Source: an uncultured Lachnospiraceae bacterium
GTDB lineage: Bacteria > Bacillota > Clostridia > Lachnospirales > Lachnospiraceae
Assembly (NCBI GenBank): GCA_947574135.1
Contig: CANPIM010000018.1
Coordinates: forward strand, 1 to 56,680
Direction: 5' to 3'
DNA: 56,680 nucleotides
Shown: piece by piece, positions 1 to 8,527 of the stretch
Numbering within the stretch: the stretch's first letter is position 1
Layout of the letters: each line of letters opens with the position of its first letter
Made by a program: the position numbers and the translations under genes
The notes under the pieces: generated by a model
The model's input: the letters and a program-made list of their open reading frames with translations, nothing else
The model's database searches: none
What the model was told of the DNA's origin: nothing

Positions 1-91
1 CAGCCCTTGTAATCGGGGCTATACCGCCTAATCTGAAATTACTTCCCTCTAACCATAAACATTTAGTTTTTCGAGGTTTTTCCTTTGTCAT
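1..91 (-). CDS. 5' end of an unidentified gene running off the left edge
   Basis: An ATG at 91 (minus strand) opens a frame of 30 codons that continues past the window edge. The peptide begins MTKEKPRKTK and goes on through CLWLEGSNFRLGG. The ATG overlaps the stop of the preceding minus-strand frame as ATGA, the usual sign of translational coupling. No family is recognised. It could be the head of an accessory gene or a remnant. Confidence 0.35.
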   Translation of the reverse strand, partial: MTKEKPRKTKCLWLEGSNFRLGGIAPITRA

Positions 92-282
92 GATTTTTGA
101 CTTGACACTTTTACACCCTTGCCTCTGGTCAGTTCTTTCCTCATTTTCAGTTCCTTATCTATGGGCGTATGATGTTTTTGGAAATACCGTTCCGGTAAAT
201 TTTCACAGATCCAATCCTTCCTGTCCCTTTGCTCAAGGCACAAACAAGCTATGAAAAATGTTGTACCCCTCCAATCTTTGGT
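88..282 (-). pseudogene. Open frame without a start, upstream of the edge gene
   Basis: From a TAA at 285-283 the minus strand stays open to TGA at 90-88. The translation is rich in charged residues (for example DRKDWICENLPERYF) and looks coding rather than random, but no ATG, GTG or TTG with a ribosome binding site is placed to start it. It overlaps the next gene by ATGA. The likely reading is a gene that lost its 5' end where the present promoter of the rightward lipoprotein operon now lies. The family is not recognised. Confidence 0.25.
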
Positions 283-289
283 TTATAAT
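261..289 (+). promoter_or_regulatory. SigmaA-type promoter for the lipoprotein operon
   Basis: TTGTAC at 261-266 and TATAAT at 284-289 are separated by 17 bases. The expected transcript starts near 296, about 60 bases before the lipoprotein start at 358. Confidence 0.7.
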
Positions 290-357
290 TCCTGTATGGA
301 ATAGCAATACACTACAGAGCCGATTGGCAGAATTGTACCGTGAAAGGCAGGGGGAAG

Positions 358-1110
358 ATGGCAGGTAAAATAAAAGCAAGAATATGTTTTGCCAGTCTTA
401 TATGTGCATTGGCATTCCTGCTTAATTCATGTGATTTCCGCCTTATGTCCAAACGGGAAGTGGAAGAATATCTGGAGAGACAGTATGGCCAGGAATTCAC
501 GGTGCTTTCGTCCGAGTCTGTCACCGATGACTATTATGATGATGCGTGGAAGGTAAGGGCATATATGGTGTCGCCCAAAGACAATCCCCATACATATTTC
601 TGTGCATTTAATGTAATAGAGGGGGAAAGCTTTGGAGTTTTTGGTTTTCGGAATTATCTGCACGATACCTATGCTGGTGATATTCTCGGGACAGTATTTT
701 TAGAACAAGCGGCAGACACAGAACTGGAATATGAGCTGGATTACACATATCCTGTAAAATCGTCATCCGAATACCATTCCTATCTGTGGATTCGGTTTGC
801 ATCTGTTTTTCCGGAGAATTTAACAGAAGTATGCCAGCTCCTTTCCCGAACATTTACGGATACACTGGAGAGGGTTCCGGGAGCACAGGACAAGGATACA
901 TCTACAAGAATCCAAATACAGTACAGAGAACCGGACTGGCCTGACGAGGAATTCTGTCTCATATGGATAGAACCATTCGCCCTGTATGAATGGAATGAGG
1001 CAACCTCGCATTATGAGTTAAGGGCTATGGATACAGACGCTGAGGCTATTCGAGAATATATTTTAGATGAAGTAAGCGAATATAAAGAGAGGCTACAACA
1101 GACGGAATGA
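358..1110 (+). CDS. Predicted lipoprotein of unknown function
   Basis: A 250-residue protein with an N-terminal hydrophobic segment ending in the lipobox-like LLNSC, so it is probably exported and lipid-anchored at the cysteine. The rest is hydrophilic and tyrosine-rich, with no recognised domain. The open frame extends to a GTG at 340, but the ATG at 358 follows a GGGGGA ribosome binding site and is preferred. Its stop overlaps the start of a 37-residue membrane protein, which in turn overlaps a second lipoprotein, so the three are probably made together. The function is unknown. Confidence 0.75.
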   Translation: MAGKIKARICFASLICALAFLLNSCDFRLMSKREVEEYLERQYGQEFTVLSSESVTDDYYDDAWKVRAYMVSPKDNPHTYFCAFNVIEGESFGVFGFRNYLHDTYAGDILGTVFLEQAADTELEYELDYTYPVKSSSEYHSYLWIRFASVFPENLTEVCQLLSRTFTDTLERVPGAQDKDTSTRIQIQYREPDWPDEEFCLIWIEPFALYEWNEATSHYELRAMDTDAEAIREYILDEVSEYKERLQQTE

Positions 1111-1220
1111 GAAGGATCTGTGGGATTATTGCTCTTGTGCTGGCGGGAGCCTATGTTCTGCTATATGTGATAGCATGGTGCGCGATAGGCGGCATGAAAA
1201 GGAGAAGGAAGCAGATATGA
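1107..1220 (+). CDS. 37-residue membrane protein coupled to both lipoproteins
   Basis: The frame starts in an ATGA overlap with the stop of the upstream lipoprotein (1107-1110) and ends in an ATGA overlap with the start of the next one (1217-1220). The product begins MRRICGIIALVLAG, has one hydrophobic span of about 20 residues and ends in the basic tail MKRRRKQI, as expected for a single-pass membrane peptide with a cytoplasmic C-terminus. Two four-base overlaps are hard to explain by chance, which is the main argument that it is real. No family is recognised. Confidence 0.6.
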   Translation: MRRICGIIALVLAGAYVLLYVIAWCAIGGMKRRRKQI

Positions 1221-2020
1221 AAGGAAAGATTATGCACTATGTTGTTTCTCTATGCTGGGCAGCAACAGTTGCTCTATTATTGACTGGCTGTAATCCGGCA
1301 GGAGGTGCAACAGAATATGAGGTAATATATCCGTCCGGTTATAGCAGGGATTCCTATGCGTATGATGAAAAATCACCCATTGAGGGAAGCTCCTGTTATC
1401 TTCAGTGGGAAGAAGCGGATGATTACAAGAAAACCTATGACTACGATATACATATCCTGGATGAAAATGGTTCTGTATTATATGAATATCCCGATATGGG
1501 GAGCAAAGCCATGCGTGGGAGTGTGCAGGAAGATGGTAATACCTGGGTTTGTGCAGAGCATTGGACGGCTCCACACCACAATGGCTATGTGGAAGGCTGG
1601 CTGAAAGAAAGCGATCTGCTCTTGATTGATTTGAGTGATGGCGAGATACTGTTTCAGGACAAGGCAGGAGAAAATGAATTTTACATCGCCACATATGGAA
1701 CACGATGCTATTTCTATCTTCCTGGAAAAGAAGAAAGCGAGAAGCTGTTTGGATTGATAAAGATACCTGCGGAAAATGCGGTAATTTATTACCGGGATAC
1801 TTCGGACTGGACGCAGAAACACACGGTTTACACGTTTGATTATGTGGCAGAGCCTGATATCGACACAAGCGACGGAGTTAAAACCCGTGTCAAATTTTAT
1901 ATATCTGAAAACCAGCTTAAAGTGGCATGGACATCTTATGAATCGATGGGGAATGGAGATTGGGAGTACCTGGAGAAAAAGGCTTATGAGATCTCACTTG
2001 TGGAAAATGCTTTTCCGTGA
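1217..2020 (+). CDS. Predicted lipoprotein of unknown function
   Basis: A 267-residue protein with signal peptide and lipobox LLTGC near residue 25. The mature part is acidic and tyrosine-rich, with no recognised domain. A longer frame opens at 1175, but the ATG at 1217 has a good ribosome binding site (GGAGAAGGAAG) and overlaps the stop of the small membrane protein, so it is taken as the start. Like the first lipoprotein it probably sits on the outer face of the membrane. A shared role with its coupled neighbours is inferred from gene order only. Confidence 0.75.
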   Translation: MKGKIMHYVVSLCWAATVALLLTGCNPAGGATEYEVIYPSGYSRDSYAYDEKSPIEGSSCYLQWEEADDYKKTYDYDIHILDENGSVLYEYPDMGSKAMRGSVQEDGNTWVCAEHWTAPHHNGYVEGWLKESDLLLIDLSDGEILFQDKAGENEFYIATYGTRCYFYLPGKEESEKLFGLIKIPAENAVIYYRDTSDWTQKHTVYTFDYVAEPDIDTSDGVKTRVKFYISENQLKVAWTSYESMGNGDWEYLEKKAYEISLVENAFP

Positions 2021-2117
2021 GCAAAAATGCAGACGAGGCGGCCCAGACTGTGGAGGACAGGATTGTTTGGGATTGTTCGGTTTATAAACAAAGTGAACGA
2101 CAATCAGAAGTTGTAGG

Positions 2118-2864
2118 ATGAATATGAAAATAATTATTAAAAATAAAATTGAAAAATTATTGTCAAAAGAGTTTTATTGCAGTTCAGAAGAATTAAATGG
2201 AAATACAACTGTATATTCTGTTAATTTTAATGTGAAGCAACCATATATAAAAATACTGGCATATAGAAATTGCGTTGTGGTTTGTACATCAGAGGATTTA
2301 CATGATAGAGTACAGGAGCTTTTAATAAATAAGAATAGGGACGAAATTTTTGAGTTTCCATTGGTTTATGGACAGACGATTCATTATGTTCCGAATGATA
2401 GCTATACAGAGGATATGTCAGTATCATTAAAATATGAATGCGAGTATCTTTTTTACAGAGATATTTTATCACTTGATGGATTGCGCGGTTTTGAAAACTC
2501 TTTAGAATTTGATGAAAACGGTTCTACATCAACAAAGGCTGTTCACATTGCAAGGGACAAGAATAGAATTATTGGAGTAGCAGGTGCAGCGGAAACATTA
2601 GTAAATGGAGTGTGGGAAATAGGGATAGATGTAATGGAAAAATATAGAAACTCCCGATTAGGAACATATTTAGTAAGGGGATTAATGAAAGAATTGCTGG
2701 CACGAAATATCATTCCATTCTATTCCGCTTCTGTAACGAATATTGGTTCGCAGATGGTGGCAAGTAGGAGTGGCTACATACCATACTGGATTGATACATT
2801 TGGAACCATTCTTGATGGAAGTTCCATATACAATGATATTATTGGAGAGGTATCATTAATATAG
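2118..2864 (+). CDS. GNAT-family N-acetyltransferase
   Basis: A 248-residue protein whose C-terminal half (about 145-235) has the GNAT pattern: IGVAGAAE strand, then GIDVMEKYRNSRLGTYLV, where RNSRLG matches the acetyl-CoA pyrophosphate loop, then SVTNIGSQMVASRSGY. The N-terminal 140 residues match nothing I recognise and may select the substrate. The gene is visibly richer in A and T than its neighbours (runs such as aaaataattattaaaaataaaattgaa are split by few G or C), suggesting recent acquisition. The substrate cannot be predicted. Confidence 0.75.
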   Translation: MNMKIIIKNKIEKLLSKEFYCSSEELNGNTTVYSVNFNVKQPYIKILAYRNCVVVCTSEDLHDRVQELLINKNRDEIFEFPLVYGQTIHYVPNDSYTEDMSVSLKYECEYLFYRDILSLDGLRGFENSLEFDENGSTSTKAVHIARDKNRIIGVAGAAETLVNGVWEIGIDVMEKYRNSRLGTYLVRGLMKELLARNIIPFYSASVTNIGSQMVASRSGYIPYWIDTFGTILDGSSIYNDIIGEVSLI

Positions 2865-2888
2865 GGATAAACATGGAGAGGCATAAAG

Positions 2889-4202
2889 ATGAACTTTCAG
2901 GATGAGATGAAACAGATATTTTTGCGTGTGGCAGCAGGGGAAGTGGAACCGGAAGAATGGGAAGCATGGTGGAACAGCAACAGACTTAGGCTGGAAGAAT
3001 CCCTCAACCGGGGAGATCAAGGACGGATGATGCCTGCCTTGTGGGACGCCAACTATTATTGGATGGCAAAGACACAGAGCGGCGTTGCCTACTATTTTCA
3101 CGCACAAGGGCGTCCGGTAAAGATTTCCAGCTATTATGAGGAAAAAATGCAGGAAGAGGAAATGCGTGAAAGACAGAAAGCCATGGAAGGCTATCATAGG
3201 AATACCGCATCTGCCAGACAGCGGTGGGAGGTATATCTGGAGGAGCATCCCGCATCTCCCGTCATTTTTGACTGGAAAAGCCTGATGGGGACACCGGCCC
3301 GGCAGGAACCGGCCAAGGATTTTCCCTATAAACATGCAAGGACAACGGAACAGTGGAAGGAGTGCGGGGAAGAACTGAAGCTTCGCCTAAAAGAGAACCT
3401 GCAGGCAAAGATCGCTCCTGTGGCAAAAGCATACGGCATGAAAAAGGCAGGCCCCAAGACCTTTGTGCGGGAGAAGAACGGCCTGGTATCCCGTATCCAG
3501 TTTATCGGCTATTTCAGGGGCGGCGGATATGAGGCGGTCATCTGTTACCTTTGTCCCATTTATGCCATACAGTACGGGATCTTAGGCCTGCCGGGCCACA
3601 TCTGCCAGGGGGAGAATTTCCAAAGGATGCAGAAGGACTGGGGCGTGATTCAGTATGGCATGGAGGCTGTGGATGCTGCCATGGTGGAACGCATCAACAG
3701 GAAATTTGATGATATCCTCATATTCCTGGCAGATGGTGTGCTGCCGGAGTGGCAGAGGATCCACAGCCTGGAGGCCTATTTTGCCAGGGAACGCCAAGAT
3801 TATCTGAAAGTCACCGAGACAGGCCCGAAGAATCCAAAGACGGGCAGACCCATGTGGGACCTGGGTACGGGAGAAAAGAAAGACCCATGGCGGGCGGATG
3901 ACTATCTGTTGGGCGTGTGGGATCTGCTGAACGCAAGGGAAGCAGAAGGATATGCGCGCCTGGAAAAATGTGTGAAGCACAATACCGATTATATGAAAGA
4001 ACATCTCAAGGAGTTCCCGGATGCCTGCAATGATCCGAGAGACGCCATGGCGGTGATGTACCGTAACGCACAGCTGTTTCTTGAAACAAAGGAGGTTCCG
4101 GAGACAGAGAAACGGCGGGATAAGCTTCAGGAGACCTATGAGGAGGTATGCCGGTTTATGCGGTATTACCACGGTTTGGCAAAAAAGACGGAGAGGGACT
4201 GA
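2889..4202 (+). CDS. Uncharacterised 437-residue protein
   Basis: No signal peptide or membrane span is visible. The protein is rich in tryptophan, tyrosine, glutamate and lysine. Residues about 1-150 are helical and charged. Residues about 155-430, beginning near LKLRLKENLQAKI and including GLVSRIQFIGYFRGGG, vaguely resemble DUF4304-type proteins of toxin-immunity arrays, a weak impression only. It lies just upstream of a broken SUKH-family gene, which also suggests an immunity locus. The start has the ribosome binding site GGAGAGG 8-10 bases upstream. Confidence 0.6.
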   Translation: MNFQDEMKQIFLRVAAGEVEPEEWEAWWNSNRLRLEESLNRGDQGRMMPALWDANYYWMAKTQSGVAYYFHAQGRPVKISSYYEEKMQEEEMRERQKAMEGYHRNTASARQRWEVYLEEHPASPVIFDWKSLMGTPARQEPAKDFPYKHARTTEQWKECGEELKLRLKENLQAKIAPVAKAYGMKKAGPKTFVREKNGLVSRIQFIGYFRGGGYEAVICYLCPIYAIQYGILGLPGHICQGENFQRMQKDWGVIQYGMEAVDAAMVERINRKFDDILIFLADGVLPEWQRIHSLEAYFARERQDYLKVTETGPKNPKTGRPMWDLGTGEKKDPWRADDYLLGVWDLLNAREAEGYARLEKCVKHNTDYMKEHLKEFPDACNDPRDAMAVMYRNAQLFLETKEVPETEKRRDKLQETYEEVCRFMRYYHGLAKKTERD

Positions 4203-4299
4203 GTTCGGATGGAAAAGGGGAACCGGTGGAATGGATTCTGTGCAGGATTGGGGTGTATGAGCAATCCGCAGAGTTTGGCCGGCTGACAGGAGGCAAAAG

Positions 4300-4490
4300 A
4301 TGGGAAGGATGGGAAAAACAGGACAGCCCCCATGGGCAAAGCGTATCTTAAAATTGCTGGAGCAGGCAAAGGCGAAGGATCCGGATCTTGTGCGGTTTGG
4401 GGCCTACAGCCACAGGTATAAGCTGTCACCGCCTGCCAGTGAGGAGATGATATAAAGATTTGAGGCGCAGGAAGGAATCCGGCTGCCAAT
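4300..4490 (+). pseudogene. Truncated SMI1/KNR4 (SUKH) family gene
   Basis: After an AGGAGG site, ATG at 4300 opens a 51-codon frame ending at TAA 4453-4455. Reading on in the same frame past the TAA gives RFEAQEGIRLP. Together with YSHRYKLSPPASEEMI before the stop, this is the N-terminal SUKH signature (YrLnPPls-EeeI--FE-qeGirLPe-Y). The frame is therefore interrupted by a nonsense codon and then cut off about 11 codons later, where the 3' end of the minus-strand MATE gene begins. Intact SUKH proteins are usually 150-200 residues and are often immunity proteins of polymorphic toxins. Confidence 0.65.
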
Positions 4491-5852
4491 TCACTCTGTA
4501 GCTTCCAATTCCAGCTTTAATTTCTTCCAAAAAGGGATAAACAAAGAAATGGCAGCCAGCATAGCGGTAAAATCAGCTATGGGAGTTGCCCATGCAATCC
4601 CATTCACACCCACCCAACCATTCATGAGAAGCATTGCCGGAATATCTAACCCGCCCTTTCGCAGGAGTGACAAAATCAAAGGCTGAATTTTTTCCCCGAT
4701 AGATTGAAAAAGAGTTATGACAATCATTGTCACTGAAATGCAGGGGCCGGTGATACAGATAATGCGCTGAAAACGTTCTCCATACTCCACAGTCAGGGGA
4801 TCGTCAATAAAAGCCCTGACAATGGGACCTGCACAGGTAAGCAGTAAGACCATACCAAACAGTGCAATGGTCAGACTGTAGGCAAAAGTTGTCTTAACAG
4901 CAGACAGCACCCGGTTATATTTTTTTGCGGAATAGTTATAGCTAATCAGTGGCAGGACACCCTGAGACATACCGGTGGCTATAGCAAAGGCAAGCATATC
5001 CACCTTTTTTGAAATACCAATGCCCGCCACGGCTTCATTGCAATAGGAAACCATTAAACGATTCATCATAATATTGGAAAATACGCCCATGAGGTTCATA
5101 ACACAGCTTGGAAGCCCCACCAGCAGCACCTCAAAAGGAATGTGCATCTTCAAAGTATAATAGCGCGGGGAAAGTACAAGCACAGTGGTTTCCTTTTTTC
5201 TAATAAGCAGCACAAGAAAATAGATGGTTGCAGCCAGATTTGAAAGCATAGTGGCAATGGCTGCGCCGGCAATCTCAAAGCCCAGCAAAGATATGAAAAC
5301 CGGGTCAAGGAGCATGTTAAGGATTCCTCCCATTGCCATACCAAAGCTGGCCTGTCTGGAATACCCTTCCGCCCGGACTAAATGTGCAAGGGCAGCGTTT
5401 AATACGGTAGGCACAGCGCCAAGGCCAACAGCCCAAAAGAGATACTGACTGCAAAAATCATAGGTTTCCGCGTTAGCGCCTATTGCCGGAAGTATATATC
5501 CCCTTAAGGTAAACACACAGATTCCATATACTAATGAGGCAATCACGGCAGTCCAGATACTGAAAGCAGACACTTTTTTCGCTTTTTCTATATTCCCATT
5601 CCCTAAAGAACGTGAGATCAGGCTGGAGCCGCCGATGCCAAACAGATTTGCCATACCTGTCAATAGGATGAACAAGGGCATACAAAGGGATACGGCTGCT
5701 ACCTGATTTGAATCCCCAATCTGGCCGATAAAGAAGGTATCCGCCATATTATAAATAACGGTAATTAACTGACTGATAACGGTTGGGACAACCAGTGAAA
5801 TGACAGCTTTATGTACAGGAATATCCTCAAACAATTCTTTATTCTCATTCAT
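4491..5852 (-). CDS. MATE family multidrug/cation antiporter
   Basis: A 453-residue polytopic membrane protein with about 12 hydrophobic segments in two halves. The N-terminal ISLVVPTVISQLITVIYNMAD and DTFFIGQIGDSNQVAAVSL stretches are typical of the DinF/NorM/MepA-like MATE group, which export drugs or metabolites in exchange for H+ or Na+. The start has the ribosome binding site AGAAGGAGTC and a promoter at 5940-5967. It is transcribed away from dinB and stands alone. The substrate is unknown. Confidence 0.9.
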   Translation of the reverse strand: MNENKELFEDIPVHKAVISLVVPTVISQLITVIYNMADTFFIGQIGDSNQVAAVSLCMPLFILLTGMANLFGIGGSSLISRSLGNGNIEKAKKVSAFSIWTAVIASLVYGICVFTLRGYILPAIGANAETYDFCSQYLFWAVGLGAVPTVLNAALAHLVRAEGYSRQASFGMAMGGILNMLLDPVFISLLGFEIAGAAIATMLSNLAATIYFLVLLIRKKETTVLVLSPRYYTLKMHIPFEVLLVGLPSCVMNLMGVFSNIMMNRLMVSYCNEAVAGIGISKKVDMLAFAIATGMSQGVLPLISYNYSAKKYNRVLSAVKTTFAYSLTIALFGMVLLLTCAGPIVRAFIDDPLTVEYGERFQRIICITGPCISVTMIVITLFQSIGEKIQPLILSLLRKGGLDIPAMLLMNGWVGVNGIAWATPIADFTAMLAAISLFIPFWKKLKLELEATE

Positions 5853-5939
5853 TTTGACTCCTTCTGGCAGATTCCTTTATGAGTATCCTGAGCACGAAAC
5901 GGATGGAGGATTTGGGTGACAGTAAAAATGGACCTTATT

Positions 5940-5967
5940 ATTATAATCCTTTTCAGACTTTGGTCAA
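5940..5967 (-). promoter_or_regulatory. SigmaA-type promoter for the MATE gene
   Basis: On the minus strand TTGACC (5967-5962) and TATAAT (5945-5940) are 16 bases apart, about 90 bases upstream of the MATE start codon. Confidence 0.6.
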
Positions 5968-6075
5968 CAGATATTTTTTCATGCATGGTGTTTTCTGGTC
6001 GCTGCTTAAATAGGACTTAAATATGACAAACCTATGTGCAGATTGTTTATCTGTATGGTTGACATAAATTACCGG

Positions 6076-6104
6076 TTGAAATCAGAACATGTGTTTGATA
6101 AAAT
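6076..6104 (+). promoter_or_regulatory. dinB promoter with an embedded LexA (SOS) box
   Basis: TTGAAA (6076-6081) and TAAAAT (6099-6104) have a 17-base spacer. The spacer contains GAACATGTGTTT at 6085-6096, one base from the symmetric Firmicute LexA/DinR site GAAC-N4-GTTC. A repressor bound there would block the promoter, giving DNA-damage induction of dinB and probably of the two genes behind it. Confidence 0.7.
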
Positions 6105-6129
6105 TCTCTTACAGGAGGTGAACACACGT

Positions 6130-7398
6130 TTGAAAAGCATTGTCTTTCATATTGATGTAAACGCGGCCTTCCTCTCCTGGGAGGCCGTTTATCGTCTGGC
6201 TCACAAAGGAGAAAAACAGGATTTAAGGGAGCTTGCATCTGCGGTAGGAGGTGACGTGACCCTGCGGCATGGGATTATACTTGCAAAATCCATTCCGGCG
6301 AAAGACTATGGAATTAAGACAGGGGAAACCATTTTGGAGGCGCGGAGAAAGTGCCCGGATCTGGTACTGGTTCCCCCTGATTATCATCTGTATGAAAAAT
6401 GCTCTGCGGCTTTTCTGGAGATTTTAAGAGAATATTCGGACGTGGTGGAGCAGTACAGCATTGATGAGGCATTTGTGGATATGAGCGGAAGCTGCCATCT
6501 CTTTGGATCACCAAGGGAGGTGGCTGGACAGATCAAGGATCGCATTCGGGAGGAGCTGGGGTTTACAGTCAATGTGGGAATATCCAGTAATAAGCTTCTG
6601 GCCAAGATGGCTTCTGATTTACAAAAGCCGGATCGGGTGCATACCCTGTATCCGGAGGAAATCACAAGAAAAATGTGGCCTCTTCCGGTGTCAGAGCTGT
6701 TTTTTGTGGGGCGTTCAACTACCAGTAAGCTTTTGTCCATGGGAATTCGTACCATTGGAGAGCTGGCCAAAGCAGATCCCGCATGGCTAAAATGCATGTT
6801 GAAGAAGCAGGGGGAGGTTATCTGGGGCTTTGCCAATGGGCTGGATTTTTCCCCGGTGCTTAGAAAGCCCATGGCCAACAAGGGCTACGGGAACAGCACT
6901 ACCATACCCTTTGATGTAACAGATGCGGAAACTGCAGAACAGGTGCTTCTGGCCCTGTCCGAGACCTTGGGAAACCGGCTGCGGGCAGACCAGGTGCAGA
7001 TCAGGGTGGTGTCTGTGGGAATCCGCTATGCAGATTTGTCTTATGCCTCTCACCAGAAAACACTGCAGAGTGCAACAGACGTGACATGGGAAATCTATGA
7101 GGCTGCCTGCCGGTTGTTTGGGGAATTGTGGAATGGAAGGCCTATTCGTCATTTGGGAATCCACACAGGCCAGGTAAGCGGGGCAGATCTGGGCAGGCAG
7201 CTGAGCATTTTTGATGAGCTGGATTATGAGAAGCTTGGCAGGATGGATCAGGCTGTGGACGGACTCAGAAAGCGATTTGGAGCTGATGCCCTTATGCGCG
7301 CCGTATTTTTAAACGGACCCATTGATCATATGAGCGGAGGAATAGCAAGGGAGAAATGCCATGTGGATTATAATGAGTCGATGATCCGGGAGAAATAA
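6130..7398 (+). CDS. dinB: DNA polymerase IV, Y-family translesion polymerase
   Basis: A 422-residue Y-family polymerase that copies past damaged bases. Near the start FHIDVNAAFLSWEA carries the first metal-binding aspartate, and EQYSIDEAFVDMSG carries the second catalytic acidic pair. A C-terminal QLSIFDE is a beta-clamp binding motif. The open frame begins at 6034, but AGGAGGTG at 6112-6119 points to the TTG at 6130. The promoter at 6076-6104 lies downstream of 6034, which rules out the longer form. It is followed 4 bases later by a small unknown gene and then an SRAP gene, a plausible SOS cassette. Confidence 0.92.
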   Translation: MKSIVFHIDVNAAFLSWEAVYRLAHKGEKQDLRELASAVGGDVTLRHGIILAKSIPAKDYGIKTGETILEARRKCPDLVLVPPDYHLYEKCSAAFLEILREYSDVVEQYSIDEAFVDMSGSCHLFGSPREVAGQIKDRIREELGFTVNVGISSNKLLAKMASDLQKPDRVHTLYPEEITRKMWPLPVSELFFVGRSTTSKLLSMGIRTIGELAKADPAWLKCMLKKQGEVIWGFANGLDFSPVLRKPMANKGYGNSTTIPFDVTDAETAEQVLLALSETLGNRLRADQVQIRVVSVGIRYADLSYASHQKTLQSATDVTWEIYEAACRLFGELWNGRPIRHLGIHTGQVSGADLGRQLSIFDELDYEKLGRMDQAVDGLRKRFGADALMRAVFLNGPIDHMSGGIAREKCHVDYNESMIREK

Positions 7399-7401
7399 AA
7401 T

Positions 7402-7737
7402 ATGCAGACAAAGGGGGAACAGGAAATGCCATTTGGAATGGGGGTAAATCCGCTGCGGGCAGATGCAGGCAGTGTCCGGGGAACACAGAAGAAAATTGCC
7501 TGTGAGTGTTGGTTTACCAGTACAGGGAGGGTAATGCCATTGATGCTGAAGATACAGGACGAGGAGGGGGAGATCCAGACAATCCGGGAGATTACCGTGC
7601 ATTCCCAGGAGAAAAAACGGTATGCAGGCGTACCATCTATAGAGTACGATTGTACTCTGGTGATTCATGGAGAGAAGCTCAGGGCAAGGCTGATTTATTA
7701 TCAGTCAGAAAACAGGTGGGTCTTAAATGTTCGATAA
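7402..7737 (+). CDS. Uncharacterised protein between dinB and the SRAP gene
   Basis: A protein of 111 residues (103 if it starts at the internal ATG 7426, preceded by GGGGGAACAGGAA). It looks like a small beta-rich domain: ACECWFTSTGRVMPLMLKIQ, then IREITVHSQEKKRYAG, and a C-terminal RARLIYYQSENRWVL. No catalytic motif, membrane span or known family is recognised. It begins 3 bases after the dinB stop, so it is surely co-transcribed with it and likely shares its DNA-damage control. Confidence 0.65.
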   Translation: MQTKGEQEMPFGMGVNPLRADAGSVRGTQKKIACECWFTSTGRVMPLMLKIQDEEGEIQTIREITVHSQEKKRYAGVPSIEYDCTLVIHGEKLRARLIYYQSENRWVLNVR

Positions 7738-7868
7738 AAAGACGGGGAACCTTCCGTGACAGAATGCTGGCTGATATTTCCGACAAAACGTTGCCTGGTA
7801 TTTCCCTCCTTGAGATCGGGCAGAATACAGAGTAAAATATAGAAAGAAAAACCTTTAGGAGAGATGAC

Positions 7869-8474
7869 ATGTGCGGCAGATATTATGTGGATGATGACAC
7901 AGCCAGAGAAATCCAGAGGCTGGTCCGGAAGATAGATGAGAGACAAAGACAGGAATCCATAAGGGCGGTAGAAAGAATGGCTGCAGGGGATATCCACCCA
8001 GGGGGTGAGGCGCCGGTCCTGTCAGAAAAAAATGGCTCTGTTCATTGTGAATGGCAGCGGTGGGGCTTCCCCGGATTCTATGGAAAGCAGCTGATTTTTA
8101 ATGCCAGATGCGAGTCTGCTTTGGAAAAGCCCCTGTTTCGGGAGAGTGTCCTTCACAGGCGGACAGTCATCCCGGCAACATGGTTCTATGAATGGAATTC
8201 CAGGAAAGAAAAGAATATATTTTGCAGGAAGGATGCGCCGGTTTTGTTTATGGCCGGATTTTGCAGGCGTTATGAGGACGGAGAACATTTTGTGATTCTT
8301 ACCACAGTGGCCAATGGTTCCATGGAGCCGGTACATGACCGCATGCCTGTGATTCTGGAGAAGGAGGAGATTGAGGAGTGGATACTGGATGACAGGAAAA
8401 TAAAAGGCATCCTTTATAAAATTCCCTGTCTGCTGGAGCGTCAGTCCGATTATGAGCAGATGAGCCTGTTTTGA
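7869..8474 (+). CDS. SOS response-associated peptidase family protein (SRAP/YedK/HMCES)
   Basis: A 201-residue SRAP-domain protein. It begins MCGRY, where removal of Met exposes the catalytic Cys2 that forms a thiazolidine crosslink with abasic sites in single-stranded DNA. Other family marks are FNARCESALEKPLFR, IPATWFYEWN and the HDRMPVIL motif near the end, whose histidine is catalytic. Length is typical for the bacterial family. It lies 130 bases after the small gene following dinB, with its own AGGAGAG site, and fits a damage-tolerance role beside polymerase IV. Confidence 0.92.
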   Translation: MCGRYYVDDDTAREIQRLVRKIDERQRQESIRAVERMAAGDIHPGGEAPVLSEKNGSVHCEWQRWGFPGFYGKQLIFNARCESALEKPLFRESVLHRRTVIPATWFYEWNSRKEKNIFCRKDAPVLFMAGFCRRYEDGEHFVILTTVANGSMEPVHDRMPVILEKEEIEEWILDDRKIKGILYKIPCLLERQSDYEQMSLF

Positions 8475-8527
8475 ATCGCCAATGGGACTGCCTCCAGGCA
8501 GCTTGTACGGGAATAACAGCTTAGATA

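Noticed and set aside
6034-6129. N-terminal extension of dinB
   Set aside because: The promoter and LexA box lie inside this stretch, and a strong ribosome site supports the TTG at 6130.
7506-7835. Second frame over the small gene after dinB
   Set aside because: It overlaps the better supported frame 7402-7737 and has no ribosome site.
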